A program made the position numbers and the translations under genes. From Oscillospiraceae bacterium (GTDB lineage Bacteria; Bacillota; Clostridia; Oscillospirales; Ruminococcaceae), in assembly GCA_015067185.1 (NCBI GenBank), contig SVMZ01000032.1, forward strand, positions 1 to 35,772: a stretch of 35,772 nt of DNA, in the 5' to 3' direction. Below the pieces are notes generated by a model. It was not told the DNA's origin and searched no databases. It saw nothing but the letters and a program-made list of their open reading frames with translations. Positions 16,949 through 24,770 of the stretch are shown piece by piece (position 1 is the stretch's first letter; every line of letters starts with the position of its first letter).

Positions 16949-18574
16949 ATGAAGAAAAAGCTGCTTCTTATTGCCACTGTTGTACTGATTTGCGTTATGT
17001 GCACAGTTACAGCATTTGCAGAAGCTGAAGAGGCCACTAACATGTTTGTTGGAACATTTTGGTCCCTCGTTCCCCCGCTGGTAGCTATCGTTCTCGCACT
17101 CATCACCAAGGAAGTTTACAGTTCCCTGTTTGTCGGTATTGTTGTCGGTGCACTGTTTGCCAACCAATTTAATATTGTCGGCACTGTTGATACCATTGTT
17201 TCCGACGGTCTCATCGCATCTGTTGAAGGCACCGCTGGTATCTTCATCTTCCTCGTTGTTCTCGGTATTATGGTTGCCCTCATCAACAAGACCGGCGGCT
17301 CTGCTGCTTTCGGCCGTTGGGCACAGACCCATGTTAAGAGCAAGGTTGGCTCTATTCTTTGCACATTTGCTCTCGGCGTTCTCATCTTTATCGATGACTA
17401 TTTCAACTGTCTCACTGTTGGTTCCGTTATGCGTCCCGTAACCGATTCCAACAAGATTAGCCGTGCAAAGCTTGCTTACGTCATCGACGCAACCGCAGCC
17501 CCCATCTGCATGATCGCTCCCATCTCCTCCTGGGCTGCCGCTGTTTCCGAATACACCTCCGGTGTTGTTAACGCGGCAGGCGAAGAGATCTCCAGCCTGG
17601 CACTGTTCTGCAAAGCTATTCCCTATAACTTCTATTCTCTTCTCACCCTCGTTTTCATCGTTGCCATCACTCTTATGAAGTTTGATTACGGCCCCATGAA
17701 GAAACACGAGATCAACGCTGCCAACGGCGACCTCTTCACCTATGGCAAGGCTGTTGTTACTGAGGAAGCCGAAGAGGGCAACAGCAAGGGCCGTGTTCTC
17801 GACCTCATCCTCCCCATCGCTGTTCTCATCATCCTCTCCATCCTCGCTCTTGTTTACAACGGCGGCTTCTTCACCGCTGATTCCGGTTATCTCAACGACT
17901 TTGCAGGCGCTTTCAGTAACACAGACTCTACCGTCGCTCTTCCCTGGGGCGGTCTTGTAGCTCTTGTTCTCACCATGATCTATCTCATTTGCCGCAAACT
18001 CATCAGCTTCAAGGAAGCCATGTCCTGCATTCCCAAGGGCTTCATCGCTATGGTTCCCGCAATCCTCATCCTCACCATGGCTACCGCTCTTAAAAACATG
18101 ACTGCCCTCCTGGATTCCGACGGTTTTGTTAAGGCTGCTCTTGCCAACGCAGAGTCTCTTCACAACTTCCTGCCGGCTATCATCTTCCTTGTTGCCTGCG
18201 GCATTGCCTTTGCAACAGGCACATCCTGGGGTACTTTCGGTATCCTCATTCCCATCGTTCTCAGCGTATTCCCTGCCGGAAGCGAGATCATGATCATCGG
18301 TATGTCCGCCTGCCTCGCAGGTTCTGTCTGCGGTGACCACTGCTCCCCCATCTCCGATACCACCATCATGTCCTCCGCCGGCGCCCAGTGTGAACACGTT
18401 AACCACGTATCCACCCAGATCCCCTACGCTGTGACAGTTGCAGCAGTTTCTTTCGTCAGCTACATCATCACCGGCTTCATCCAGAACTGGTTCATCGCAC
18501 TGCCCATCGCCATCGTTCTTATGATCCTCACCCTCTTTGTTATGAGAATCGTTCTGGGCAAAAAGGCTGCATAA
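16949..18574 (+). CDS. NhaC-family transporter, probable lysine transporter
   Basis: The 541-residue membrane protein belongs to the NhaC-type Na+/H+ antiporter superfamily, with about eleven to twelve hydrophobic helices. Conserved stretches include IFIDDYFNCLTVGSVMRPVTD, DATAAPICMIAPISSWAA and ATGTSWGTFGI, with GDHCSPISDTT near the end. The N-terminus (MKKKLLLIATVVLICVMCTVTAFA) resembles a signal peptide and may be cleaved or serve as a first helix. AAGGAG precedes the ATG. Comparative work has proposed members of this superfamily (LysW) as lysine transporters because they carry lysine riboswitches, and the riboswitch here supports the same role. The actual ion and substrate are not shown by the sequence. 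The gene stands alone between the riboswitch and a strong terminator. Confidence 0.9.
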   Translation: MKKKLLLIATVVLICVMCTVTAFAEAEEATNMFVGTFWSLVPPLVAIVLALITKEVYSSLFVGIVVGALFANQFNIVGTVDTIVSDGLIASVEGTAGIFIFLVVLGIMVALINKTGGSAAFGRWAQTHVKSKVGSILCTFALGVLIFIDDYFNCLTVGSVMRPVTDSNKISRAKLAYVIDATAAPICMIAPISSWAAAVSEYTSGVVNAAGEEISSLALFCKAIPYNFYSLLTLVFIVAITLMKFDYGPMKKHEINAANGDLFTYGKAVVTEEAEEGNSKGRVLDLILPIAVLIILSILALVYNGGFFTADSGYLNDFAGAFSNTDSTVALPWGGLVALVLTMIYLICRKLISFKEAMSCIPKGFIAMVPAILILTMATALKNMTALLDSDGFVKAALANAESLHNFLPAIIFLVACGIAFATGTSWGTFGILIPIVLSVFPAGSEIMIIGMSACLAGSVCGDHCSPISDTTIMSSAGAQCEHVNHVSTQIPYAVTVAAVSFVSYIITGFIQNWFIALPIAIVLMILTLFVMRIVLGKKAA

Positions 18575-18613
18575 GAAACCATCGGTATTCCAACACTAAA
18601 ATATCCCTTTTCA

Positions 18614-18653
18614 AGAGAGAAGATACAGTGTATCTTCTCTCTTTTTGTTTTTT
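18614..18653 (+). terminator. Terminator after the nhaC-type gene
   Basis: GAGAGAAGATAC (18615-18626) and GTATCTTCTCTC (18630-18641) form a perfect 12-bp stem with a 3-base loop, followed by TTTTTGTTTTTT. Confidence 0.95.
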
Positions 18654-18726
18654 CACTGTAAATAGACAGAAACACTCCACCTGAAAAACATAAAATATGT
18701 AAAACCACATAAATAATTCTGCCGTG

Positions 18727-18755
18727 TTGAAAAAGCCGTTTTGGTGTGCTATAAT
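18727..18755 (+). promoter_or_regulatory. Promoter of the histidine phosphatase-antiporter pair
   Basis: TTGAAA (18727-18732) and a perfect TATAAT (18750-18755) are 17 bases apart. The in-frame ATG at 18754 overlaps this -10 element, so translation must start further downstream. Confidence 0.85.
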
Positions 18756-18792
18756 GAACCAGGAAATCACAAAGGAAAGCGAAGTACAATCT

Positions 18793-19497
18793 ATGCTGCT
18801 GTATATCATCAGGCACGGCGATCCCATATATGAAACAGATACCCTTACCCCCAGAGGAAAATTACAGGCAGAAGCCGTAGGCAAGAGAATGTATGATGCC
18901 AAAGTAGACCGGATTTTCTCTTCTCCCATGGGGCGTGCCCAGGAAACTGCCGATCCTGCCTGCCGCTTGCTGAATCTCGAGAAAACCATCGAAGACTGGA
19001 CACATGAAGTGGAAGACGAACGTCTGACTCCCTTCCCTAATGGTGAATTGATATCGGTTTCGCTGATTCAAAATACCTACTATCTCATCAACGGCAATAA
19101 AGATCTTCCCTACGACAGAACTTACGAATGTGACGGTTTCAGTCAATCCAATATGAAATCGGCGTTGGAATACATCGAATCCCACGGAAGAGAATTTCTG
19201 GAGCGGCTGGGCTACCGTGAAGAAAACGGCATCTACCGTATTCTGAGAAACAACGAAGAAAAGGTTGCGCTTTTCTGCCATTCCGTGTTTGCAAGAGCCT
19301 GGCTTTCCGTGCTGCTGCACATCCCCCTTCATATTGTATGGGCTTCCTTCCGCTACACCCATACCGGTGTCACAGTTCTTGAATTTAAAAACAACCCCAA
19401 CGGAATTACCGCCCCCCAATGTCTCTGTTATTCGGATGTCTCCCATCTGTATGCCTCCGGTCTGGATCTGCTGTATGACAACAGCGTGGAAATATAA
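18793..19497 (+). CDS. Histidine phosphatase family protein (phosphoglycerate mutase-like)
   Basis: The 234-residue product has the catalytic RHG (7-9) in LLYIIRHGDPIYETDTLTPRG, the second motif SSPMGRAQETA and the late catalytic histidine in FCHSVFARAWLSVLL. It belongs to the branch of cofactor-dependent phosphoglycerate mutase-like phosphatases, with an insertion of about 80 residues (WTHEVEDERLTPFP onward). Whether it acts on a sugar phosphate or another ester is unknown. The start at 18793 is chosen because the promoter -10 covers ATG 18754 and because LLYIIRHG begins the family fold; the RBS (AAAGGA) is unusually far away, about 16 bases, which is a weak point. The antiporter gene follows after 39 bases without a terminator. 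Confidence 0.85.
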   Translation: MLLYIIRHGDPIYETDTLTPRGKLQAEAVGKRMYDAKVDRIFSSPMGRAQETADPACRLLNLEKTIEDWTHEVEDERLTPFPNGELISVSLIQNTYYLINGNKDLPYDRTYECDGFSQSNMKSALEYIESHGREFLERLGYREENGIYRILRNNEEKVALFCHSVFARAWLSVLLHIPLHIVWASFRYTHTGVTVLEFKNNPNGITAPQCLCYSDVSHLYASGLDLLYDNSVEI

Positions 19498-19536
19498 TGC
19501 TGCTCCTAAAAAATTTTAAAAGAAAGAAGCTATCCT

Positions 19537-20817
19537 ATGCTTGAAACAACACAAATTCTTCTTACTCTTTCCATTGCTTTGCTGTCGGGCCTTTTGCTGT
19601 CCCGCCTTGCAAAAAAAGTCGGTCTTCCCGCTGTTACTGCCTATCTTGTTGCCGGTGTCATCATTGGTCCCTTCCTTCTGGGCAACTTTGGTATTGGTTT
19701 TCACGCAGAAACCAATGCCCCGGACCGCTACTCCATCCTCTGTGACCTGGCTCTTGGTTTTATCGCCTTTGCTATCGGTAATGAATTCCGCCTTGCCCAG
19801 CTCAAAAAAATCGGCAGACAGGCCACGATTATCGGTATTGTGCAGGCTGTTTTCACAACAATTGTTGTCGATATCGCGCTGATTTCCCTTTCCTTTATCC
19901 TGCCCGAAGGCTATCTTCCGCTGCCTGCTGCTATCATTCTCGGCGCTGTTGCCACCGCAACCGCTCCCGCCGCTACTCTGATGGTTGTCCGTCAGTATAA
20001 AGCCAAAGGTCCTGTCACTGATATTCTTCTCCCCGTTGTTGCCTTGGATGATGCGGTTGGTCTGGTTGTTTTCGCCATCTCTTTCGGCATCGCCGGCGCC
20101 ATCAACACCGGTACTGTGGACGCCGTTTCCATGATCATCAATCCCATCCTGGAGGTTATCCTCTCTATTCTCCTTGGTGCCGTCATGGGATACCTCTTCA
20201 CCTTCTGTGAGAAATTCTTCCACTCCCGTTCCAAACGTATGGCCATCACCGTTACCTTTGTTATGATCACCGTTGCCATCTCTTCTCTTAAATTTGAGAT
20301 CGGCAGCATCCATATCGCCTTCTCCAGTCTTCTCGCTTGCATGATGCTCGGCACCATCTTCTGCAACATCTGCGATTTTTCTGAAGAACTGATGGAAAGA
20401 GCAGACCGCTGGACCGCTCCTCTTCTTGTGCTTTTCTTCGTCATCAGCGGTGCTGAACTGGATCTCTCCGTATTTTCCAACTGGATCTACGTTATCATCG
20501 GTCTCGCCTACATTGTTTTCCGCTCTCTCGGTAAATATTACGGCGCACGCTTCAGCTCCAAACTTACCGGCTGTGATGAAAACATTGTAAAATATCTCGG
20601 CATCACCTTGCTGCCCCAGGCCGGTGTTGCACTCGGCATGGCCAGCCAGGCTCTTACCTTCGGCGGTGATGTGGGCGTGCTTGTCCAGAGTATCACCCTT
20701 TTCTCCGTTTTGATCTACGAACTGGTCGGTCCCTATCTCACCAAAGTGGCCCTCACCAAAGCAGGCGACATCAAACTGGAAGGAAAAACCAGTGCCAGAA
20801 CTGAATCTAAAGCCTGA
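19537..20817 (+). CDS. CPA2-type cation:proton antiporter (membrane domain only)
   Basis: The 426-residue protein is a monovalent cation:proton antiporter-2 family member with about 12 membrane helices. LLSRLAKKVGLPAVTAYLVAG and ALGFIAFAIGNEF near the N-terminus are typical, and VALDDAVGLVVFAISFG carries the paired aspartates (about 170) that transport the ion. The C-terminus ends soon after the last helix, so the RCK/TrkA-N regulatory domain found in KefB and KefC is absent and no partner gene for it is adjacent. Whether it carries sodium or potassium is not decided. The RBS is a weak AAAGAAAGAAG. It follows the histidine phosphatase gene in the same direction. No clear terminator follows it. 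Confidence 0.9.
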   Translation: MLETTQILLTLSIALLSGLLLSRLAKKVGLPAVTAYLVAGVIIGPFLLGNFGIGFHAETNAPDRYSILCDLALGFIAFAIGNEFRLAQLKKIGRQATIIGIVQAVFTTIVVDIALISLSFILPEGYLPLPAAIILGAVATATAPAATLMVVRQYKAKGPVTDILLPVVALDDAVGLVVFAISFGIAGAINTGTVDAVSMIINPILEVILSILLGAVMGYLFTFCEKFFHSRSKRMAITVTFVMITVAISSLKFEIGSIHIAFSSLLACMMLGTIFCNICDFSEELMERADRWTAPLLVLFFVISGAELDLSVFSNWIYVIIGLAYIVFRSLGKYYGARFSSKLTGCDENIVKYLGITLLPQAGVALGMASQALTFGGDVGVLVQSITLFSVLIYELVGPYLTKVALTKAGDIKLEGKTSARTESKA

Positions 20818-20896
20818 CACCTGACGCCCGGTTTTCCCTTTTTAGTATCTCTCTTTGAAATCTTTATTCTTTTCTCATTATTTTTTAAAAAAACAC

Positions 20897-20925
20897 TTGC
20901 AAAACATACTTTTGTGTGTTATATT
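20897..20925 (+). promoter_or_regulatory. Promoter of rplS
   Basis: TTGCAA (20897-20902) and TATATT (20920-20925) are 17 bases apart, giving a start near 20932 and a leader of about 180 bases. Confidence 0.75.
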
Positions 20926-20931
20926 ATATTA

Positions 20932-21111
20932 GTATGTGTATGCATGCATTTTTCTACCGCGAAAGCGGGGATGAATGCCTCTCCCAAACGGGAGGCGACA
21001 TGAAAGCGGACAGTCCTCTGCCACGCGCACAGGTATCGGCAAATAAACACGGTACCTTTCGGGGAAAGACCCGGTGGGAATGAATGTCTGAGAATTAAGG
21101 AGGAAGTATCA
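20932..21111 (+). promoter_or_regulatory. Structured rplS leader, candidate autoregulatory element
   Basis: The leader contains successive hairpins: CCGC-GAAA-GCGG (20958-20969) flanked by GCATT/AATGC, a CTCCC/GGGAG hairpin (about 20980-20995), GCGGA/TCTGC (about 21007-21022) and CTTT/AAAG (about 21056-21068). It also contains three short ORFs chained by ATGA overlaps: 20971-21003 (10 codons), 21000-21083 (27 codons) and 21080-21091 (3 codons). Leaders that bind L19 are known in Bacillota, but the match to that class cannot be tested here. AAGGAGG precedes the rplS start. Confidence 0.45.
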
Positions 21112-21456
21112 ATGGATGCTTTGAAACAGATTGCGCAGGCCAGCATGAAAACCACAGTTCCGCAGATGGAGATCGGCGATACCGTTAAGGTATACGTCAG
21201 AATCAAGGAAGGCGACAGAGAGAGAACTCAGCTTTTCGAGGGTACTCTTATCGCTAAAAAGCACGGCGGCATCTCCGAGACCTTTACAGTTCGCCGCGTA
21301 GCTCACGGCTGCGGTGTTGAGAGGGTTTTCCCGCTCCACTCCCCCAACGTTGAAAAGATCGAAGTTGTTCGCAGCGGTCATGTCCGCAGAGCTAAGCTCT
21401 ATTATCTCCGCGGCAAGGTCGGTAAGGCTGCCAAGGTTAAGTCCAAGATCCGCTAA
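21112..21456 (+). CDS. rplS: 50S ribosomal protein L19
   Basis: The 114-residue protein is bL19, a protein at the interface of the 30S and 50S subunits. Family segments are visible throughout: [72 protein letters not shown]. The length is normal. AAGGAGG lies about 9 bases before the ATG. It opens the rplS-rbgA-rnhB-yraN group common in Bacillota, and its codon use is that of a highly expressed gene. The leader upstream is unusually long and structured. A hairpin-rich 120-base spacer separates it from rbgA. Confidence 0.98.
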   Translation: MDALKQIAQASMKTTVPQMEIGDTVKVYVRIKEGDRERTQLFEGTLIAKKHGGISETFTVRRVAHGCGVERVFPLHSPNVEKIEVVRSGHVRRAKLYYLRGKVGKAAKVKSKIR

Positions 21457-21576
21457 GTATTGGGGCAACAAGTCGGTTTTGGATTGTCTTTCTACATCAA
21501 TACCGACTTACATTGGGGCGAAACGCCATATGGCGTCTCGTCCCTTCGTTTTATACGAAACAACAAGGAGACAATC
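21457..21576 (+). promoter_or_regulatory. Hairpin-rich spacer between rplS and rbgA
   Basis: AAGTCGGT (21470-21477) pairs with ACCGACTT (21502-21509). A 13-base arm pair GGGGCGAAACGCC (21515-21527) and GGCGTCTCGTCCC (21532-21544) closes an ATAT loop with one mismatch and one G-T pair. TTCGT/ACGAA follows. The word ATTGGGGC occurs before each of the first two stems. No T-run follows, so it does not look like a terminator. It may instead set the ratio of L19 to RbgA through processing or attenuation (inference). Confidence 0.5.
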
Positions 21577-22509
21577 ATGGAAGAAATTCAGATACAATGG
21601 TTCCCGGGCCATATGGCCAAAACACGCCGTCTGATGAAGGAGAGCCTCCCCCTTGTCGATATTATTGTCGAACTTCGGGATGCCCGGATCCCCTTCAGCA
21701 GCGCCAACCCCGAAATGAAAAAGATGACCGGCAACAAACCCCGTATCATCCTTCTCAATAAATCCGATACCGCCGACGATGCCGTAACAAAGCTCTGGTG
21801 CGAACACCTGGCAGGAAAAGGAATCTCCTGTCTCGCGGTGGACTGCCGCAGCGGACGCGGTCTCAAACAGGTGATTCCCCTTGCCAAAACCCTTTTGAAA
21901 GACGAGCTTGAAAAACGTGCCGCCAAAGGTATGGCCGGTAAACCCATTCGCATGATGATCGTCGGTATCCCCAATGTAGGTAAATCCTCCTTCATCAACC
22001 GGATGGCCGGCGGCAAACGTGCCAAAGTAGAGGACCGCCCCGGCGTCACCAGAGGCAAACAGTGGGTCTCTCTCCAGACCGGCGTGGAATTGCTGGATAT
22101 GCCCGGCGTTCTCTGGCCCAAATTCGATGATCCCATTGTAGGTGAACACCTCGCCTTTACCGGTGCCGTCAAAGATGACATTCTCGACACTGTCCTGCTC
22201 TCCATGCGCCTTGCCGAGCTGCTCAGAAACGACTATCCTGCCATGCTCTGCGAGCGCTACAAGCTGGATCCTTCTTCCATTGTCGATGTCCATCCCGAAG
22301 AACTGATCACCATGATCGCCAAACGCCGCGGTATGCTGATCTCTGGCGGAGAACCCGACTATGACCGCGTTGCCGCAACAATTCTGGATGAATTCCGCGG
22401 AGGAAAAATCGGCAGAATCTCACTGGAATTTCCCGATAAGCCCCTCTCAGGCAGCAAACACAGCGATGATCTTCCCCCTGATGATACCAATGCCTTTCCG
22501 GAGGAATAA
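21577..22509 (+). CDS. rbgA: Ribosome biogenesis GTPase A (YlqF)
   Basis: RbgA is a circularly permuted GTPase that helps finish the 50S subunit. The 310-residue protein begins [17 protein letters not shown], the family signature. It then has the G4 motif NKSD, G5-like DCRSG, P-loop [15 protein letters not shown]2/G3 region [11 protein letters not shown] and DMPGV, and a C-terminal helical domain (about 200-290). The ATG at 21577 follows AAGGAG with good spacing; the frame is open further upstream but without an RBS. The last residues ([14 protein letters not shown]) are acidic. The rnhB start follows after 4 bases. Confidence 0.96.
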   Translation: MEEIQIQWFPGHMAKTRRLMKESLPLVDIIVELRDARIPFSSANPEMKKMTGNKPRIILLNKSDTADDAVTKLWCEHLAGKGISCLAVDCRSGRGLKQVIPLAKTLLKDELEKRAAKGMAGKPIRMMIVGIPNVGKSSFINRMAGGKRAKVEDRPGVTRGKQWVSLQTGVELLDMPGVLWPKFDDPIVGEHLAFTGAVKDDILDTVLLSMRLAELLRNDYPAMLCERYKLDPSSIVDVHPEELITMIAKRRGMLISGGEPDYDRVAATILDEFRGGKIGRISLEFPDKPLSGSKHSDDLPPDDTNAFPEE

Positions 22510-22513
22510 TATC

Positions 22514-23140
22514 ATGAAGAAAAACGATATCCCTTCACCGGATCTCTTTTTATTTGATGCAGAGAGCTTTCCGGATGTCAAATATCTCTGCGGCGCGGAT
22601 GAAGCCGGACGCGGACCGCTGGCCGGCCCCGTTTTTGCCGCCGCTGTCATTCTGGACCCGCAGAACCCAATCCCCGGGATCAATGATTCCAAAAAACTCA
22701 CCGAAAAAAAACGGGAGCTGCTCTTCGATGAGATCATCGAAAAAGCCCTCGCCTATTCCATACAGATGATATCTCCGCAGGAGATTGACGAGATCAACAT
22801 TCTTGCTGCCTCCATGAAGGCAATGAAGCTCTCGGTGGAAGCACTACAGATCACCCCTGACATGGTCATCGTGGACGGAAACAAAACGCCTGATCTCTCC
22901 CTCCCCGTCAAAGCCATTGTCAAAGGAGATGCCCAATCCGCCTGCATTGCCGCCGCTTCAGTTCTTGCCAAGGTCTCCCGTGACCGCTATATGCTGGAAC
23001 TGCACCAAAAATATCCCCAGTATTGTTTTGACAAGCATAAGGGCTACCCCACCAAACTGCACTATCAGATGATTGCCGAACACGGCATCAGCGATATTCA
23101 CCGCAAAACCTTTTTAAAAACACTGGATAAACACATCTGA
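22514..23140 (+). CDS. rnhB: Ribonuclease HII
   Basis: RNase HII removes ribonucleotides and RNA from RNA-DNA duplexes. The 208-residue protein has the active-site block [19 protein letters not shown] with its Asp-Glu pair, [23 protein letters not shown] with the third acidic residue, and [21 protein letters not shown] with the catalytic Asp and Ser-Lys region. [26 protein letters not shown] closes the domain. The ATG at 22514 has GGAGGA at the end of rbgA as its RBS, so the genes are coupled. Confidence 0.97.
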   Translation: MKKNDIPSPDLFLFDAESFPDVKYLCGADEAGRGPLAGPVFAAAVILDPQNPIPGINDSKKLTEKKRELLFDEIIEKALAYSIQMISPQEIDEINILAASMKAMKLSVEALQITPDMVIVDGNKTPDLSLPVKAIVKGDAQSACIAAASVLAKVSRDRYMLELHQKYPQYCFDKHKGYPTKLHYQMIAEHGISDIHRKTFLKTLDKHI

Positions 23141-23173
23141 TATGATTTATTCCGAGAGGCAGGCCGATCTGAC

Positions 23174-23572
23174 ATGAGCCGACAGATATCCGCCGGAAGC
23201 TTTGGCGAAGAGCTTACCGCACAAAAACTGCAGCAGGAAGGCTGGAACATACTGGAACGCAACTGGCATTCTCAAAACGGCGAACTGGATATTGTAGCCA
23301 AACGCGGCAACATGCTCTGCTTTGTGGAAGTGAAAGCAAGAACGGCCGGTTCTCTTGTCTGCGGTGCAGAGGCGGTAACCAGAGCCAAAATGGTAAAGTT
23401 GGTGAAAACCGCCATGGATTATCTCTACAAAAACGAGATCAATATCCACGAGACCTATCTCCGCTTCGATATCGCTGAGGTAACTCTTGAACGCTGTTCC
23501 GATCCTCGGCTCCTCTCCTTCCGTTATCTGGAAGATGCCTTCTCCCCCTCTACCGTTGGCCTTTACCTTTAA
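23174..23572 (+). CDS. YraN/UPF0102 family putative endonuclease
   Basis: The 132-residue product has the YraN pattern: GSFGEELTAQKLQQEGWNIL at the N-terminus, then RNWHSQNGELDIVAKRGNMLCFVEVKAR, a nuclease-like core with GE-x-D-I-V and V-E-V-K (the restriction-endonuclease-like D-ExK site), and TRAKMVKLVKTAMDYL. Members sit beside rnhB in many bacteria, but the biological role is not established. It lies 33 bases after rnhB and is followed by a terminator. Confidence 0.93.
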   Translation: MSRQISAGSFGEELTAQKLQQEGWNILERNWHSQNGELDIVAKRGNMLCFVEVKARTAGSLVCGAEAVTRAKMVKLVKTAMDYLYKNEINIHETYLRFDIAEVTLERCSDPRLLSFRYLEDAFSPSTVGLYL

Positions 23573-23604
23573 AAAAAGGCCGTCCGCAATGGGACAGCCT
23601 TTTT
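23572..23604 (+). terminator. Terminator after yraN, probably bidirectional
   Basis: AAAAAGGC and GTCC pair with GGGAC and GCCTTTTT around GCAAT, with a C-A mismatch in the stem. The A- and T-rich flanks make it work on either strand, which suits the convergent DUF1540 gene. Confidence 0.85.
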
Positions 23605-23610
23605 CAAAAT

Positions 23611-23781
23611 TTATTTTTCCGGCTTGAAGGTCGCACACACGGTGTCCGAACTGCATGAGGCGCAGCCGGGCCCCACATGGATTTCACTGGCTGTGCAGTA
23701 ATGTCCCTTTTCATTATATTTACAGTTCTCTACAGAGCAATCGATTCCGCGGATATGCTCACAGTTGCAATTGTTATTCAA
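23611..23781 (-). CDS. DUF1540 small cysteine-rich protein
   Basis: This 56-residue gene uses a TTG start at 23781 with AAAGGAG about 10 bases upstream on the minus strand. The product begins MNNNCNCEHIRGIDCSVENC and goes on with KYNEKGHYCTASEIHVGPG and CASCSSDTVCATFKPEK. The pattern of C-S-V-x-x-C, Y-N, C-x-A-x-x-I-x-V-G and T-x-C-x-T-F is that of DUF1540 domains. The many cysteines (nine) suggest a metal site. No function is known. It is divergent from the metallophosphoesterase gene and convergent with yraN. Confidence 0.88.
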   Translation of the reverse strand: MNNNCNCEHIRGIDCSVENCKYNEKGHYCTASEIHVGPGCASCSSDTVCATFKPEK

Positions 23782-23830
23782 AGCAATACAGCTCCTTTCC
23801 GTTTTATCCTGTCAGATCACAGCCGGCTTT

Positions 23831-23860
23831 TTGCCGGTTATGCTCCGACACTCCTATTAT
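23831..23860 (+). promoter_or_regulatory. Candidate promoter of the metallophosphoesterase gene
   Basis: TTGCCG (23831-23836) and TATTAT (23855-23860) are 18 bases apart. A GCCGGC/GCCGG hairpin overlaps it at 23822-23837. The fit is moderate. Confidence 0.4.
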
Positions 23861-23908
23861 TTGCCGTTCACCCTATTCTTATTACTTGAAAAGAAAGGTT
23901 ATATTCCG

Positions 23909-24595
23909 ATGGCTCTTTTTGTTATCGGCGATCTTCATCTCTCCATCGAAGGCAATAAATCGATGGAAAAATTCCGCGGTTGGTCGGGATATGTCGAAAA
24001 ATTGACAGAAAATTGGAATTCTATGGTTAAACCCGAAGATACCGTTATCCTTGCCGGCGACAGCTCCTGGGGCATGAGCCTTAGCGAGTCTCTGCCGGAT
24101 TTTCGGTTTATCCATGCACTTCCCGGCACCAAATATCTGCTCAAGGGCAATCACGATTACTGGTGGACCACAAAATCTAAAATGGATCGCTTTTTTGCCG
24201 AAAACGAACTCACCTCTCTCCATATCCTGCATAACAATGCCGTACGTGTGGGAGATATCACCGTTTGCGGAACAAGAGGCTGGATGCTGGAAGACGGGAA
24301 ACCCGCCGATAAAAAAGTGACTGTCCGGGAAGCCATGCGTCTGGAAGCCTCCATTAAAGAAGCGGATCTTCTGGGCGGAGAGAAAATTGCCGTTCTCCAT
24401 TATCCTCCCATCTTTGCGTTGGATGAATCCACCGAAATTCTGGAAATTATAAAAAAACACGGTATCCGCCGCTGTTACTATGGGCATCTCCATTCTTCTG
24501 CCTGCGCTTTCGCCTTCAACAGCGAGAAATACGGTACACACTTTCAATTAATTTCCGGGGATTTTGTGAAATTTAAACCTTTGCTTGTGGAATAA
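23909..24595 (+). CDS. Metallophosphoesterase
   Basis: The 228-residue protein shows the calcineurin-like phosphoesterase motifs in order: GDLHLS (about 7-12), AGDSSWGM, GNHDYWW, HYPPIFA and YGHLH. These supply the two-metal centre. The family member is often annotated as a serine/threonine phosphatase or generic phosphohydrolase; no specific substrate is visible. The ATG at 23909 has AAAGG about 10 bases upstream. An earlier in-frame ATG at 23765 adds a hydrophobic stretch but overlaps the DUF1540 start region and has no supporting signal. It stands alone, ahead of the tig promoter. Confidence 0.9.
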   Translation: MALFVIGDLHLSIEGNKSMEKFRGWSGYVEKLTENWNSMVKPEDTVILAGDSSWGMSLSESLPDFRFIHALPGTKYLLKGNHDYWWTTKSKMDRFFAENELTSLHILHNNAVRVGDITVCGTRGWMLEDGKPADKKVTVREAMRLEASIKEADLLGGEKIAVLHYPPIFALDESTEILEIIKKHGIRRCYYGHLHSSACAFAFNSEKYGTHFQLISGDFVKFKPLLVE

Positions 24596-24614
24596 GTGTT
24601 GAAAAATCGTGTTA

Positions 24615-24646
24615 TTGACATCTGGAATTTTTTTGGTTCCTATGCT
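24615..24646 (+). promoter_or_regulatory. Promoter region of the tig-clpP-clpX operon
   Basis: A perfect TTGACA lies at 24615-24620. The nearest -10-like words are TATGCT (24641-24646, spacer 20) and TATAAT (24654-24659, too far), so the exact -10 is uncertain. A CGGGAG/CTCCCG hairpin (24720-24742) lies in the leader and overlaps an alternative GACG/CGTC pairing. Confidence 0.55.
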
Positions 24647-24770
24647 ATCATAATATAATGTAGATTTATGCTTGGAGAGGTTTACCCTTTCCCGCACATT
24701 ACATTCATTAATAATAAGACGGGAGAAACGTCTTGCCTCCCGCCATTTTATCGAAAGGTATGGTCGTAAA

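Noticed and set aside
18754-18792. Earlier ATG start of the histidine phosphatase at 18754
   Set aside because: It overlaps the TATAAT of the promoter, so it would not be in the mRNA.
21031-21085. Resemblance of part of the rplS leader to a c-di-GMP (GEMM) or FMN riboswitch
   Set aside because: Only short words such as GCGCACAGG and CGGGG recur; the ordered conserved blocks of either class are missing.
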